Counted from the stretch's first letter, positions 1 to 12,682 are shown. The stretch is 64,000 nucleotides of DNA from Rhizoclosmatium globosum (GCA_002104985.1 MCGO01000033.1:310001-374000), one strand, 5' to 3'. Numbers and translations: made by a program. The notes: a model not told the origin generated them from the letters alone.

Positions 1-301
1 ATTTTTCGCAGACGTTCTTGCGATGTTCGAAGCAGCTGGAGTGATTGATAGGTTAGTTCCACGGGAACATAAGAACTTCGCATCGAGGACACGAGTCTGC
101 TAGAAATACAGGAATAGAACTCACAAGAGGTTGGTGACGTTTCGACACTTGCACAGTCCCATCTTTGTGACTTCTTTTTCTCACTTTACTTATTTATTTA
201 TTTGCTATTACTTACCTTGATTTTAAATATCTGCTTTGGAACGGGAGGGATTTTCATTACGTTCTTGAAAATTCAGCCCGTGATTCTCTAGTGAACCAAA
301 T
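1..301. other. Upstream region of the PP1 gene, no gene seen
   Basis: No convincing reading frame or RNA was found. The stretch just before the PP1 start is AT- and pyrimidine-rich, as expected for a fungal 5' UTR and promoter. The first bases could belong to a neighbour outside the window. Confidence 0.4.
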
Positions 302-1574
<1,273 letters not shown>

Positions 1575-1636
1575 TCTTTAAATTGCAGTATTTTTGGTCA
1601 TTTTATTTTCAACGTCATCACTTCATCAATAAGCAA

Positions 1637-3642
1637 TTACTTCTTCAACTTTTTTAGAGCCTTTTCCATTCTGGTTCTCACATTATCTTTCTTTTTCAGA
1701 AGCTGTAGTTCTTCTTGGAGTGCAGTTTTGGCAGGTCCTCTCTTTTTTGGGACTGAGCTTTCGCCAACAGCTTGATTCACATCGGCTTCTAATTCCTCCC
1801 AAAGTGCCACCGCTTTCCCTTTTCCCTTTCCAACTGGTTGATCGTGATTTGGATCTAATGGATCACCATATGCATCTCTAAACCAGAAAGCATTAAGACG
1901 AGGTCCCATCATAATATCAGTACGATCTCTTACCGAGGGACTTTGATTCCATGGAACGGACATTTAACCTTGTCTTTCCTAGGACATAGTTTTCCATTCT
2001 TCATCCTCGCACCACACGCAGTTATTTCTTCGTGTTCCACTTCAACAACCACAGTTCGTTTCCTGAGGTCTTCCATTATCGACTCTGGAATTATATTTTC
2101 TCCTTTTCCATCACCCAAGAAGCGATGATGGAAATCGATTCCTGTCGTGTTGAAGGGAATGTTTTTCTTGTCCCAGTAATAGAGGTCTTGATTAAAGTCT
2201 ACAACAGGTGCAACTTTGAGGAGGTCTGTTATGCGAGAATTATTAAGGCGGTTAGACATAATCGAATAAAAACCTTGTATTGAGCTTCCGGCTGGAAGTA
2301 CAACACGCTCTCTGGGAGGGGCTTTGCTTGATGATGACGTAGACGACGAATGTGCTATTGTGGCTGAAGTTTCATCACGCTGTGGAGGTGGATTGGAACT
2401 GGAGCTAGAACTGCTTCCACCTAGGTTTTGACTGAGAAAAGCTGGGGTAGCTTCTGGAATCGGTATCTCTTCGAATTCTTCATCGTCAAATCCATCGTCC
2501 TCTAAATCGTTCCCACGATGCGAGTTTGTAATCAGAGTATCGGCTTTGGAATTAACAGTCTCTAAAGCAGCTTTTAGATCCAGCAGTCGTTTCAGAGTTG
2601 CGCTGACTGTTGAGGGTGACTGCATGAAATCAGTGAACAGGTCTGGCATAAAAGAACAGATACACACCTCGATTTCTTCCAATGAAACTACGCGGGTCCA
2701 CTTCTGTATAAATTCTAAATAACGCTCTTGAAGTCGTTGACATTCGCGTAATTCGTCATACAAGACTTTGTTTTCCTCGTTCTCAGGGTCTGCCAACTCC
2801 ATAGGATCCCTGGGAACTTCAATTTCAAGCGTATAGCTCGTAGTCCCAAGTCCATATTCTTGAATCATTTCCTTATGAGTAGCCGTACGATTTAATGTTC
2901 CACTGAAACTGGAGCTGCTTCCAACACCATTCGATTCGAAAATATTGTCGCTCTTGATTAGGATTCCAAATAAGCGCTTCATTCGGGCTAAATTCTCTTC
3001 GATCTCAGTTTGCTTTCCCTCCACTTCCTTCATGGCTTCAACATAAGCATCATGTCGTTCCCTTTTCACGCGTTCCTGTCGCATCGCCTCCTGTCTCGAC
3101 TGCACAGTCTCTGCGGCTGCTTGAGCATAGAAACCAAGCTTCCGCAAATGAAATCTTGCAATCTCGATTTGACGGTGATATTTGCCAAACTGTTTGTACC
3201 ATTCTGTGATGGACTTAAGTGTCAAATCTTTGCATTTTTGAGCATATTGTGGAGGTCCTGGTATTATATATCCCTGAATACCAACAGTACGTTGCAGTAT
3301 CACTGGTAGTTCGCCAACAACAATAGAACGAAAGACGTGAGATCGAGCAAACAGGTACACAATGAGTTCCAAAGCAAAGAAACGAGAGACAGAATCAGTT
3401 TGTGTCAAGTGAATATCAATCAGAGTCTGTGAACAGTGTGCAAAGACGTCTTGAGTTGCGGAAGTTGGTGCCTTCCTCAGTTCTTGTTTTAACAGCTTTA
3501 AGGCTTCCAAATCTTTGCCCAAAGACGAAATGTATAAATCAATGTAATGGTCTATGGATTCGAAAGGCGTCCTTGGTTTTGCAGCGGAAGCATTTCGTTT
3601 TGTGGATCTGTTCATTAACAGGTTTTTTGGACTACTCCACAA
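1637..3642 (-). CDS. UVSSA: UV-stimulated scaffold protein A (UVSSA) homologue
   Basis: UVSSA recruits TFIIH and USP7 to stalled RNA polymerase II in transcription-coupled repair. Exon 1 is 1934-3642 and exon 2 is 1637-1877, with an intron at 1878-1933; joining restores a continuous frame through VPRDAYGDPLDP, a family signature. The N-terminal 170 residues look like the helical VHS-like domain. The middle has a coiled, Arg/Lys/Glu-rich stretch and an acidic segment (DDEEFEEIP) of the kind that binds TFIIH p62. The C-terminal DUF2043 part has a Cys/His zinc site (CGARMKNGKLCPRKDKVKCP then FHG). The start may be 3642 or the second Met at about 3615. It lies tail-to-tail with PP1, with about 60 bp between the stops. 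Fungal UVSSA genes are uncommon in yeasts, which fits an early-diverging fungus. Confidence 0.88.
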
Positions 3643-3792
3643 TCTTTACTGAGTACCTAAATTAAAAGAAGTCAGGAAAGAATATGCTTTATGGCTTACA
3701 GTCTCAACCACCCACACCCTCACACACCGACCCACCACACACGACAAACGAAAACGAAAAATAGGGGATCAATCAAGAAAGGAACAGTGACT

Positions 3793-5834
3793 TTAGATCT
3801 CCAACAACAATCTACGTGGGTCCTCAATCAACTCCTTTACGCGAACAAGGAATGTAACAGCCTCACGACCATCAATCAATCTGTGGTCGTATGTAAGAGC
3901 AACGTACATCATTGGACGAACAACGACTTGTCCGTTGACAACAACGGCACGATCCTTGACGGCATGCATTCCCAAGATGGCGGATTGTGGTTGGTTGATG
4001 ATTGGGGTTCCATACAGTGATCCGAATACTCCTCCGTTAGAAATAGTGAAGGTACCACCAGCAAGGTCCTCAATGGTAATGGCGTTGGCTTTGGCCTTCT
4101 TTCCAAGCTCAGACATGGCCTTCTCAGTCTCCAAAACGTTGTATTGCTCGCAGTTTCTCAAGACTGGGGTAACGAGACCCTTTGGAGTGGCGACGGCAAC
4201 AGAGATATCAACAAAGTCAGAGTAGACAACTTCGTCTCCTTCAATACGAGCGTTGACTTCTGGGACTTCTTTCAGGGCTTGGGCAGAAGCCTTGATGAAA
4301 GCACCCATGAAACCCATCTTGACTCCATACTTCTCCAGAACAGCGTCCTTGTATTTGCTTCGGAACTCAATCAAGTTGCTCATGTCAATTTCGTTGAAGG
4401 TGGTCAAGGTGGCAGCAGTGTTTTGGGACTCCTTTAATCGGGAGGCAATGGTTTTTCGCATTCTGGTCATCTTTACGCGACGCTCAACACGGGAACCAAC
4501 AGTGGCAGGTAAATCAGCAATTGGAGAGGCGGAAGCAGCTGTCATACAAAGTAAGTTCATGAACGATTGTCGTTTGAAAGAAACCAACCTGGCTTGGAAG
4601 CTGGGGCAGCAGCCTTTGGAGCAGCGGCAGGGGCGGCAGCAGGTTTTGATGGAGCAGCAGCAGCTGGAGCTGGAGCAGCAGCCTTTGGAGCAGCAGCACC
4701 GGCCACACCGTTGGTGTTGACCTTGAACAAGTTGGATCCAACAGCGATGGTCTCACCCTCCTTGGCAAAGAACTCCAAGATAATACCAGCTTCAGCAGAG
4801 TTAACAGCAACGTCAACCTTGTCGGTTTCGATGGTGGCAATTGGTTCGTCACGAGCAACATAGTCTCCAACCTCTGAGTTTTTGATGCTGTCAGTACCTG
4901 AATATTCAACATTGAGGAAACGTACTCTTGTGCCACTTTGTCAAAGTTCCTTCAGTAATAGAATCGGCCAATGATGGGGTCTTGACAATCTTCTCGACAA
5001 CTGTTGAGAAATGGTCAGCTTTCCAACGATACGAAATCTTATGACATACCTGGGCCAGAGGAAGCAGCAGGGGCGGCAGCTGGAGCTGGAGCAGCAGCAG
5101 CAGGAGTTGGCTTTGGAGCAGCGGCGGCGGCAGCAGCACCAGCAACACCATCAATGTCAACCTTGAACAAGTTGGATCCAACAAGAACATTGTCTCCCTC
5201 CTTGGCAAAGAATTCCAACACAGTTCCAGACTCAGCAGAGTTAACAGTAACGTCAACCTGAATAGTAAATGATATTTCCCAGTTAATAATTTGATGTCGA
5301 CAAGGGTTCTTGACAGGCAAGATTCAATCGCTTATCCCACCTTGTCAGTCTCAATAGTGGCAATTGGCTCATCGCGGGCAACAAACTCTCCAATAGCTGA
5401 GTAGACACAATTCAGTTCATACGAAGTGGGGAGATTGACGAAAACATACTCTTGTGCCATTTTGTCAATGTTCCCTCGGTAATAGAATCAGCCATAGGTG
5501 GGGTCTTCACGACCTTTTCGGCTGGTATGAGTTTTCGTTAGTAAGTTTCCCAGATGGCTTTCCAAAGTCAGGAATTCCAAACTCAACCGAGGTTGAAGGA
5601 TTGAGGAGGAACTGAAGACGGTACAGGGATCATGGAAAGAAAGAGAAAACTAACTCAAGAAGCGGGACTGCATGGCCATAACGCTATTGGATAAGAAGGA
5701 TCAAGTCAATTTCCAATGCTCGCAAATCGTAAGCTAAAGCAACTTTACCGAGCAGAGCAGGCGACCGTGGTGCTTCTAAGAGAGGCGGCGGACACGAGAC
5801 CGACTCTTCCGGACCGAACTAGTTGTCTTAACAT
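3793..5834 (-). CDS. KGD2: Dihydrolipoyllysine succinyltransferase (E2 of 2-oxoglutarate dehydrogenase), with two lipoyl domains
   Basis: Transfers the succinyl group from lipoamide to CoA in the mitochondrial TCA cycle. Nine exons are phase-consistent: 5749-5834, 5655-5683, 5588-5611, 5450-5521, 5341-5396, 5050-5259, 4926-5000, 4589-4873 and 3793-4538. A basic N-terminus ([12 protein letters not shown]) is a likely mitochondrial presequence. Two complete lipoyl domains follow, each with ETDKV around the lipoylated Lys and each trailed by an Ala/Pro-rich linker. The catalytic domain carries [38 protein letters not shown] and the active-site motif [10 protein letters not shown], which mark the succinyl- not the acetyltransferase. 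No peripheral-subunit-binding domain is seen, as usual for eukaryotic KGD2. The second lipoyl domain is the oddity: the family norm in eukaryotes is one. Confidence 0.93.
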
Positions 5835-6186
5835 GGCGGAGGTGTTGGAGGGGTGATTTTCGTTTTGCCTTTTTTGATGTGGGCGACCCTTCAACGCAGC
5901 CAGACACATCCGTCTTTCCCCGATTCGCGGCAACAAGTGCTGGTTACACTTCGCATTTACTACTTAATTATACTATCACGCATGTATGTTAACGTTGTTA
6001 AAGTCACGTAATTCTCATTCAGATCTTGTGAAGATGCTGTCCTTATAATCAGTAGAGCAGCCACACATCGATACACGAATATCCAGCAAAACGAGTGCAC
6101 GAAAGAAGCGGAGTAAACATGAACAAGGACTCTTTCTTTTTCTTTCTTCTTCTTTTCCAAAACCAACACAAACACCAAACCAACAA

Positions 6187-7287
6187 ATGCTCGCCCTTCG
6201 CCGTCTTTCAACGCTCGCTCTTTCAGCCTCAGTCTGCGCATCGGCTCCAGCTGCCTTTGCTCGTGCCTCTCCAATTGTTGCAAGACAGTTCTCTGCTGCT
6301 GCCTTTGTTCGCAGCCACGGAAAGAGTAAGTGAGACCTGGATCCCTTTGGCTCTTGAGTGGCATTTGTCCTTTAACCTGTATTCATTCGTACACGCGATT
6401 TAAAGATGTTTAATCTGTGCTCTGATGTGGCATTCAGCATAACTAACTGCTTTTTCCCCTTTTGCACAGGCGACCGTGACTTGGCCCACAAGCTTGAGTC
6501 TGAGCTCAAGTTCGAGAAGGAGAATGCTGAAACTGGTGTTCCCTCTTTCATCCAGGCTTTCAACAACCGTGGTGTCTTCAAGGTGAGCTTGGGTTGATCA
6601 ACCTTGCTTTGGAACACAAAGGCTTGGTTCAAGGAAAGCTTTTATTTAAGTGGAAAGCGAAGGATGAATGATAGCATATCTGCTAGGAATATGACTTTAA
6701 GGAACTGTGTGTTTTGCAGTCGCGATTGGCTCGTCCCTTTTACAAACCACGTGTTTATGATTCACTGAACACTAACATCATTTTTAACACAGATTGAAGA
6801 CAAGGTTGGAGAAAAGGAAGTCACTCTCGTTCGCAACTTTGGAAACGAAAAGATCTCAGTCATCTTCAGTACCGATGCCATTGCCGACAAGGCTGAATTC
6901 GACGACACTGAGTCCGACCAGGACGAGCAATTCGCTGTCAATGTTACCATTGTGATTGAGAAGAAGGCTGCCACCGACAACGGTGCATTGGAGATTCTTG
7001 CCACTGTTCAAGACAATGCATTCTTCGTTGACAGTGTCAGATTCAACCCATCTTCAACAATCATGACTGCTCAGAATGCTGAAGCTGACTGGCAGCGTAA
7101 CGGAAGCTACGGAGGTCCAGTCTTCCAGGATTTGGACGAGGGTTTGCAGGACCAGTTCCACGACTTTTTGAGGGAGAGAGGTTTCGATGAGGCTCTTGCT
7201 GAGTTTGTTCCTCAGTACATTGACTTCAAGGAGCAGAACGAGTACACTGAGTGGTTGAAGAGAGTTGGTGAATGGGTTGCCAAGTAA
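6187..7287 (+). CDS. MAM33: Mitochondrial matrix p32/MAM33-type protein
   Basis: Member of the mitochondrial glycoprotein (p32, gC1qR) family, an acidic trimeric matrix protein tied to mitochondrial translation and respiration. Three exons: 6187-6325, 6470-6582 and 6793-7287. The N-terminus (MLALRRLSTLALSASVCASA) is a typical presequence. The mature part has the expected pattern: GDRDLAHKLESELKFEK, then VTLVRNFGNEKISVIF, an acidic loop (DDTESDQDEQ), and the C-terminal helices DEGLQDQFHDFLRERGFD and EYTEWLKRVGEWV. The length, about 250 residues, is normal. The second intron (6583-6792, 210 nt) is much longer than most in the window. The gene is convergent with SHMT, with about 210 bp between stops. 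Confidence 0.93.
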
Positions 7288-7499
7288 ACTGGACACCATT
7301 GATCCAAGTTCCCTGAGTTGGAATATTTACTGCATACGAATAAACTTACGTGGTTTAAAATTAATTTGTCGTTGGTATATCAGTGAATTATGAAAATGAA
7401 CAAAGGATTTATTCAGAACAACTTTGTTTAAATTAGCTGGAGAGAAAGAGAGACGGGAAACAGCGATTCCAAAAAGAAAAATACCCAAAATTAAGATGT

Positions 7500-9285
7500 T
7501 TAGTGGTGACGGGCAGATTCTGGAACAGAAGCTGGGTCGAATCCTGGCATTGGGAATTGGTGAGCAAATTGCTCAACCTTCACCCTCAAGGCCTTAACAT
7601 CTGCATCCTTCTCAAGAGCAGCCAAGAAGTCCTTCAACAACTTGCTTCCACTTCGCTCCTGAATCTTGAGAGCCAACTGAGCAGCTTGGTGCAAAAACTC
7701 AGCGACCTGCACAAAGTCCTTCTCCTTGAATGAACGAGATGTCAAGGCAGCAGTACCAACACGCAAACCACCTGGAACGAAAGCACTGCTGTCGCCAGCA
7801 ATAGAGTTCTTGTTGACAGTAATGTTCAATGCATCACAAATCTTCTCCATCTTGTTTCCGTTAAGGCCGATTGGACGCAAGTCCCAAAGAACCAAGTGGT
7901 TCTCAGTACCACCAGAAGCAAGCTTGTAACCGTGCTTTTGGAGGGTCTCGGCAACAGCCTTAGCGTTCTTACGCACCTGGGAAGCGTACTGCTTGAAGGA
8001 TGGCTCAGCAACCTGCTTCAAGGCAACAGCAACGGCGGCAATGGTGTTGTTGTGTGGTCCACCCTGGTTTGATGGGAACACAGCAAAGTTGCAGCGCTCC
8101 TCCAAGTCTCCACGCAAGGTTCCCTTCTCGCCCTTGTGGAAGAAGAGGAGACCGGCACGAGGACCACGGAGGGTCTTGTGGGTGGTGGTGGTGACAATGT
8201 CGCAGAGGGCGAAGGGGGAGGATTGTTCACCGGCGGCAACGAGACCGGAAATGTGGGCAATGTCGGCCATGAGGTAGGCGCCGTGCTTGTCGGCGATGGC
8301 GCGGAGACGGGCGTAGTCCCAGTCGCGTGGGTAGGCTGAGGCTCCGCAAATGATGAGCTTTGGACGGTATCCGTCGGCCTGGGCCTCGAGTTTGTCGTAG
8401 TCAATGAGTCCAGTGGATGGGTTGACTTGGTATGGGAAAGACTCAAAGTAGATGGCGGAGGAAGAAATCTTCTTCTTGGCGGTTTGGTGACCGTGGGTCA
8501 AGCTGAGAATTGATCACGATTAGTAAACTCGCTTTATGGTAGGTTTCTCGCATCCAGATTGGGATCAGGTTGATAGTGTTGGTGTATCAAAAGGAGTGAA
8601 AAAATACTCACTGTCCACCAGAAGCCAATTCCAAACCCATAATACGGTCGTGTGGGTTAAGGAGAGCGGTCAAAGCAGAGAAGTTGGCAGTAGTACCTAA
8701 CATGAAACACGGTACAGATTAGAAATCATTGAGTGTGCTAAAGACTAAAGAAACTCACCAGAGTATGGCTGGACGTTGACCCCCCACTCCTCAGACTTCA
8801 ACTGGAAAGCCTTCAAGGCACGGGTACGGCAGAGGTTCTCGACAACGTCAATGTGCTCGTTACCTCCGTAGTATCGGGCTCCAGGAAGACCTGTTATCTT
8901 TTTAATCAGCCCTTTGTTCTCCAACACCGGATCGCTTCGTGTACACGCACCTTCAGAGTACTTGTTGGTAAGGGCGGATCCGTTAGCCTCCATGACGGCT
9001 TGGGAGGTGAAGTTCTAATTGATATCATGGGTTCGTTTTGACGTCAGTTATCCAGCCCCCTTTTAAGACTCAATCATTCAGTCTCACCTCAGAGGCAATG
9101 AGCTCGAGGCAAGAGTATTGTCTCCACTTCTCCTTCTGGATCAGTTCATAGATTTCTGGGTCCTCCTTCTGAAGAGGGACATTGAGGCAGGTGTTCTAAA
9201 AGGAAGAACAGCACAGGTGATCAGCATGAGGAAACCATAGTAAACACAGTAAGCGTACCCAGGAGTCAACAGCAGTCTTGGTCAT
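7500..9285 (-). CDS. SHM2: Serine hydroxymethyltransferase, cytosolic
   Basis: PLP enzyme interconverting serine and glycine with tetrahydrofolate in one-carbon metabolism. Six exons fit: 9259-9285, 9088-9195, 8951-9014, 8759-8890, 8612-8696 and 7500-8502. The start MTKTAVDSW is followed directly by family sequence ([10 protein letters not shown]), so there is no targeting peptide and the cytosolic form is likely. Signatures include [24 protein letters not shown], the PLP-Lys motif [13 protein letters not shown], and [11 protein letters not shown]. The C-terminal domain ends [13 protein letters not shown]. Length is close to 470 residues, as usual. Nothing is missing from the active site. The first exon is tiny (27 nt), which explains the long upstream region without coding sequence. 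Confidence 0.96.
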
Positions 9286-10074
9286 TGTTTTTGGGAGATG
9301 AATGTGATAGTGAGTTTTTGAGGAAGCAAAAAAGAAAAGGACGAAAATCTGATTTTTCAACCTTCCCCAGGTCCCCAAAAGCTGTGCCGCCAGTTGGATC
9401 TCTCGGCCGCGTTGGGGAGGAAACCAAGAATCTCTCGCGTCAAAGGAATATTGTTGGGGTGAGAGATTCATGGATAACGCAGGCAATGGTTCATGAACTG
9501 ATAAGTGGTTGCCTCGATTCCGTTTGAGTCGAGATCGATGAAGCCAGCAAGTCACAAGTATGCTAACTTTGAAGTCAGAATGATTACGACATTCTGTTTT
9601 TAAGTTCAGCCACAAAAAATGATGAGCAACAGCGTCCTCAACGACTCTACGGCAATCGTAAACTGTATGAGTTGATGAATTCATTATTTTTTATTTTCCA
9701 AAACACACAGCTCACCGTGAAATGATTCAACGTGAAATGAGCAACGCTTTTCCGAGTGGTACATTCATTACGGATTTTCCCAAAGAACGCGATCGATTTA
9801 CAGCTTCATGTGCTCGAGGAACTCCGATCTTGGAGTATAATCTTGCTTGCGAAAGAGACGCGTCGCCCGCAGTCGCCGAAGTCGCTGATGCACGCTCACA
9901 CAACCCATTGTTATTTACTATACAGACTCTCATTGGTACTTCCTAATCAAAACTCTTTAACAACCAGTGAACCAGATGCAGCTTTAGACTATTTAGTCAT
10001 CTTCGCGTCTTGCCCTTGTCTCAATGTTATTTGGTGGTGAATATGATGAAGGAATCTCGTGGCTTTATTATAGC
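9286..10074. other. Intergenic region between SHMT and the LRR cluster
   Basis: No gene can be supported. A 74-codon open frame at 9722-9946 on the plus strand has no recognisable domain and a low-complexity composition, so it is left uncalled. The part next to SHMT must hold its promoter. The right end runs into the LRR-gene remnant. Confidence 0.4.
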
Positions 10075-10165
10075 TTCACTTGGATCGAAACAAATTGGAA
10101 GGAGCGGTCCTGGTTGAGTTAATCGAGTTAGATTTGGAGGAATGCGAAATCAGAAAGTGTGTGAA
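10075..10165 (+). pseudogene. Decayed 3' fragment of an LRR gene
   Basis: The stretch beginning at 10081 matches the 3' part of the intact LRR gene at about 11285-11360, with an almost unbroken run around GAAGGAGCGGT and again around ATTTGGAGGA. Translated, it reads LDRNKLEGAVLVEL then LDLEE, against LCRNNLEGAVPVEL and LNLEE in the intact gene. No frame continues upstream: a stop lies just before it and the rest of the LRR array is absent. It sits about 30 bp before the ATG of the intact gene, in what would be its 5' UTR. It is best explained as the end of an older tandem copy, now deleted. Confidence 0.75.
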
Positions 10166-10191
10166 TAAATCCTTCTACCAAAATTAATACC

Positions 10192-11427
10192 ATGTCATCA
10201 CCAGTAGTTGCCCCGTCCATGGCCGATGTGTTCAATCTACTCCAAGCCACTTTTACGGAGCTTGCGTCAGTGAAACAGTCACTTGCCGTCCTTCAAATCA
10301 GCCACAACTCCCTCCAATCTTCGAACAACTCAATCAAAGCATCGATCGAGTCTCTCAAACTGACAACCCAATCTCTGCTGGTATCAAATGAATCTGTGAA
10401 CGCAACTCTGATCCAAAACCATCGCCTGATCGTTCAGGAGATAGAAATGCTGCACAACCCAAGAAAGAAACGCTACGCCCAACTGTCTAACCTTCCGAGA
10501 GAAGTCGTGGGCCAAATCATGAGTTGGATTCATCCCGTGCAAGTTTGGAAGTACTGGGGACTTTCTAAATCGTTCAAAGAGCTTTTGAGCTCACCTGAAT
10601 TCGCTTCGTTGAACTTGAGTCAATTTGTTTCACATCCGACTGATACCTTGAATTCATCCCCCGGAGAACTTATCCAATGGGACATGCTTTTCTTCAACGC
10701 GCCGGTCTCATATCAATCAGTATATGCACAAAAGGTGTTATCGTCGTATTCCAAAATTGAGTGGTTTGAAAGGTTTTACATGAAGAATCCCATTCCGATT
10801 GCCTGGCTCTCTCATCTTAAAAACCTTACTATCTTGGACTTAAGCTGCTGTGCATTGGTCGGCAATATTCCTGCTGAAATTGGACTCGTCCTCAATCTGC
10901 AAATGCTTGATTTGTCTGAAAATCTTTTGAGCGGAGATATTCCCTCCACAATCGGAAATCTTGCCCATTTAAAGCATTTGCAGCTTTCTGAGAATTGGGA
11001 ACTATGTGGTACAATACCTGAGGAGTTGTGCTCTCTGGCGTCACTGGAATACCTCAATATTTGTAAAACAAAGTTGATGGGACCTATTCCCCCTGCAATA
11101 GTCAACTTGAAAAACCTGGATACGCTCAGTTTGAATATTTATAGCAATCCATTGAGTCCGAATCGCTTGTTGCCAGAGCTCGGAACCCTTCCTCGCCTTC
11201 GTGTCTTATGTCTACGTTCATGTAATTTAGTGGGAACCATTCCAAACTCCCTCGGAAAACTCTTAACGTTATCAAAACTTTTCTTGTGTCGAAACAATTT
11301 GGAAGGAGCGGTTCCAGTTGAGTTGAGACGATTGAATTTGGAGGAATTCAATTCGGAAGGAAATCCGAAACTTACGTTTCCATTTGATATCCCAGAGCAT
11401 TGGTGCACGGATTTAAATTTTGAATAA
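10192..11427 (+). CDS. F-box-like leucine-rich repeat protein, tandem copy 1
   Basis: Intronless, 411 residues, function unknown. Residues about 1-95 are Ser/Asn-rich and helical, probably a coiled coil (repeats of the SLQSSNNSIKAS type). Residues about 98-145 look like an F-box: LPREVVGQIMSWIHPVQVWK, then SKSFKELLSSPEFASLNL. From about residue 205 there are roughly seven plant-like LRRs with the L-x-L-x-x-N-x-L-x-G-x-I-P pattern (LDLSENLLSGDIPSTIGNL is the clearest). The repeat type is that of plant receptor-like proteins but there is no signal peptide or membrane segment, so it is probably intracellular. If the F-box is real it would bind Skp1 and present LRR-bound targets. The next gene is its close paralogue, 58 bp after the stop. 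Confidence 0.85.
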   Translation: MSSPVVAPSMADVFNLLQATFTELASVKQSLAVLQISHNSLQSSNNSIKASIESLKLTTQSLLVSNESVNATLIQNHRLIVQEIEMLHNPRKKRYAQLSNLPREVVGQIMSWIHPVQVWKYWGLSKSFKELLSSPEFASLNLSQFVSHPTDTLNSSPGELIQWDMLFFNAPVSYQSVYAQKVLSSYSKIEWFERFYMKNPIPIAWLSHLKNLTILDLSCCALVGNIPAEIGLVLNLQMLDLSENLLSGDIPSTIGNLAHLKHLQLSENWELCGTIPEELCSLASLEYLNICKTKLMGPIPPAIVNLKNLDTLSLNIYSNPLSPNRLLPELGTLPRLRVLCLRSCNLVGTIPNSLGKLLTLSKLFLCRNNLEGAVPVELRRLNLEEFNSEGNPKLTFPFDIPEHWCTDLNFE

Positions 11428-11485
11428 CGGAATGCAACAGATCACAAAATAACGAGTTTCTTGTGAAATAGTTTGTCAAATCACC

Positions 11486-12682
11486 ATGTCCTCACCCATA
11501 GCAGGCCCGTCTATCGTCGATGTGTTTAATCTTCTGCAATCTACTTTGACGGAACTGGCGTCGATGAAACATACCCTGGCAGCGCTGCAAACAAGTAACA
11601 ACGTCCTCCACGCTTCAAACGAATCACTCAAAGCATCGAACGAGTCTCTCAAAGCCACGATCGCTCAAAACCACCGCCAAGTTATTCAAGAGCTCGAGAA
11701 GCTGCGCAATCCTACCAAGAAGCACTATACTCTGCTGACCAGTCTTCCGAAAGAAGTGATGGGTGTGATTATGAGTTGGATTCATCCACAGGACGTATGG
11801 AGATTCAGACGGCTCTCGCAATCGTTTAAGCAGCTCTTGAGTTCTTCTGGATTTGCCGCTCTGAATTTGAGACGCTTTGTTCCATCGTATGACCCTTTAC
11901 TAGTATCTGCTGATTTCAAGGATTCTGAAGAATTCAACGGCTGGGACGTTGTATTCATTCGAGCGCCTTCTTCATATCAGTCAGAATACGGGCGCATGTA
12001 TTTGACTTGTCGCTCTACCATCAAAGTACACTTCAAATTCAACTGTCCGTTACCAAGGTTATTTATACCTCACCTGAAGAATCTCACCGCATTGGAATTA
12101 GTCTCGTGTTCATTGACCGGCGCTATCCCATATGAAATCGGCATCCTACTCAACTTACAGACCCTTAATTTGTCGTACAATTCACTTGAAGGAGAAATCC
12201 CTTCCAGCATTGGAAACCTTGTGAATTTAAAATATCTATTCTTGTTTAGTAATCATGGAATCTGTGGAGTTCTCCCCGCCGAATTGGGTTGTCTTTTGTC
12301 GCTCAAAGTCCTTGACATTACGGGAACAAGCTTAATGGGTCCCATCCCAATTGAGATTGACAACTTGAAAAATTTAATAATTTTAAACTTGAATCTTCAA
12401 AAAAATCCGTTGAGACCTACGTATCTCTTGCCAGAATTGGGAAAATTATCCAATCTCTACTTTTTACATCTTGCGAATTGTCATTTGGTTGGTACCATTC
12501 CTAAGGAGCTTGGTAATCAAAATCTGAGAGAGCTGAGTCTTCTTGATAATAATTTGGTGGGGCAGGTTCCAGTGGAGCTATTGAATATCGAAGAAGTCAG
12601 TTTGAAAGGCAATCCAGATCTTACTATTCCATTTCAAGTACCCGAGAGTTGGAGTACAGATGTTGAACAGCAGAGGTTTTAA
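11486..12682 (+). CDS. F-box-like leucine-rich repeat protein, tandem copy 2
   Basis: Intronless, 398 residues, clearly a duplicate of the preceding gene: both begin MSSPxxxPSxxDVFNLLQ, both have a Ser/Asn-rich helical lead (ASNESLKASNESLKA), both have an F-box-like segment (LPKEVMGVIMSWIHPQDVWR) and both end with a short degenerate repeat (NPDLTIPFQVPESW here, NPKLTFPFDIPEHW there). The LRRs are of the plant-specific type (LNLSYNSLEGEIPSSIGNL). No signal peptide or membrane segment. The divergence of the middle part against the conserved ends suggests a duplication of some age. Function unknown; a substrate-receptor role in a Skp1-cullin complex is inference from the F-box-like segment only. 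Confidence 0.85.
   Translation: MSSPIAGPSIVDVFNLLQSTLTELASMKHTLAALQTSNNVLHASNESLKASNESLKATIAQNHRQVIQELEKLRNPTKKHYTLLTSLPKEVMGVIMSWIHPQDVWRFRRLSQSFKQLLSSSGFAALNLRRFVPSYDPLLVSADFKDSEEFNGWDVVFIRAPSSYQSEYGRMYLTCRSTIKVHFKFNCPLPRLFIPHLKNLTALELVSCSLTGAIPYEIGILLNLQTLNLSYNSLEGEIPSSIGNLVNLKYLFLFSNHGICGVLPAELGCLLSLKVLDITGTSLMGPIPIEIDNLKNLIILNLNLQKNPLRPTYLLPELGKLSNLYFLHLANCHLVGTIPKELGNQNLRELSLLDNNLVGQVPVELLNIEEVSLKGNPDLTIPFQVPESWSTDVEQQRF

Noticed and set aside
4600..4700. GCAGCAGC-type repeats as an independent repeat element
   Set aside because: They encode the Ala/Pro-rich linkers that follow each lipoyl domain.
6583..6792. Possible snoRNA in the long MAM33 intron
   Set aside because: There are weak C- and D-box-like motifs, but the boxes are imperfect and no terminal stem is evident.
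9722..9946. 74-codon open frame between SHMT and the LRR cluster
   Set aside because: No domain, no intron logic, and composition unlike neighbouring genes.
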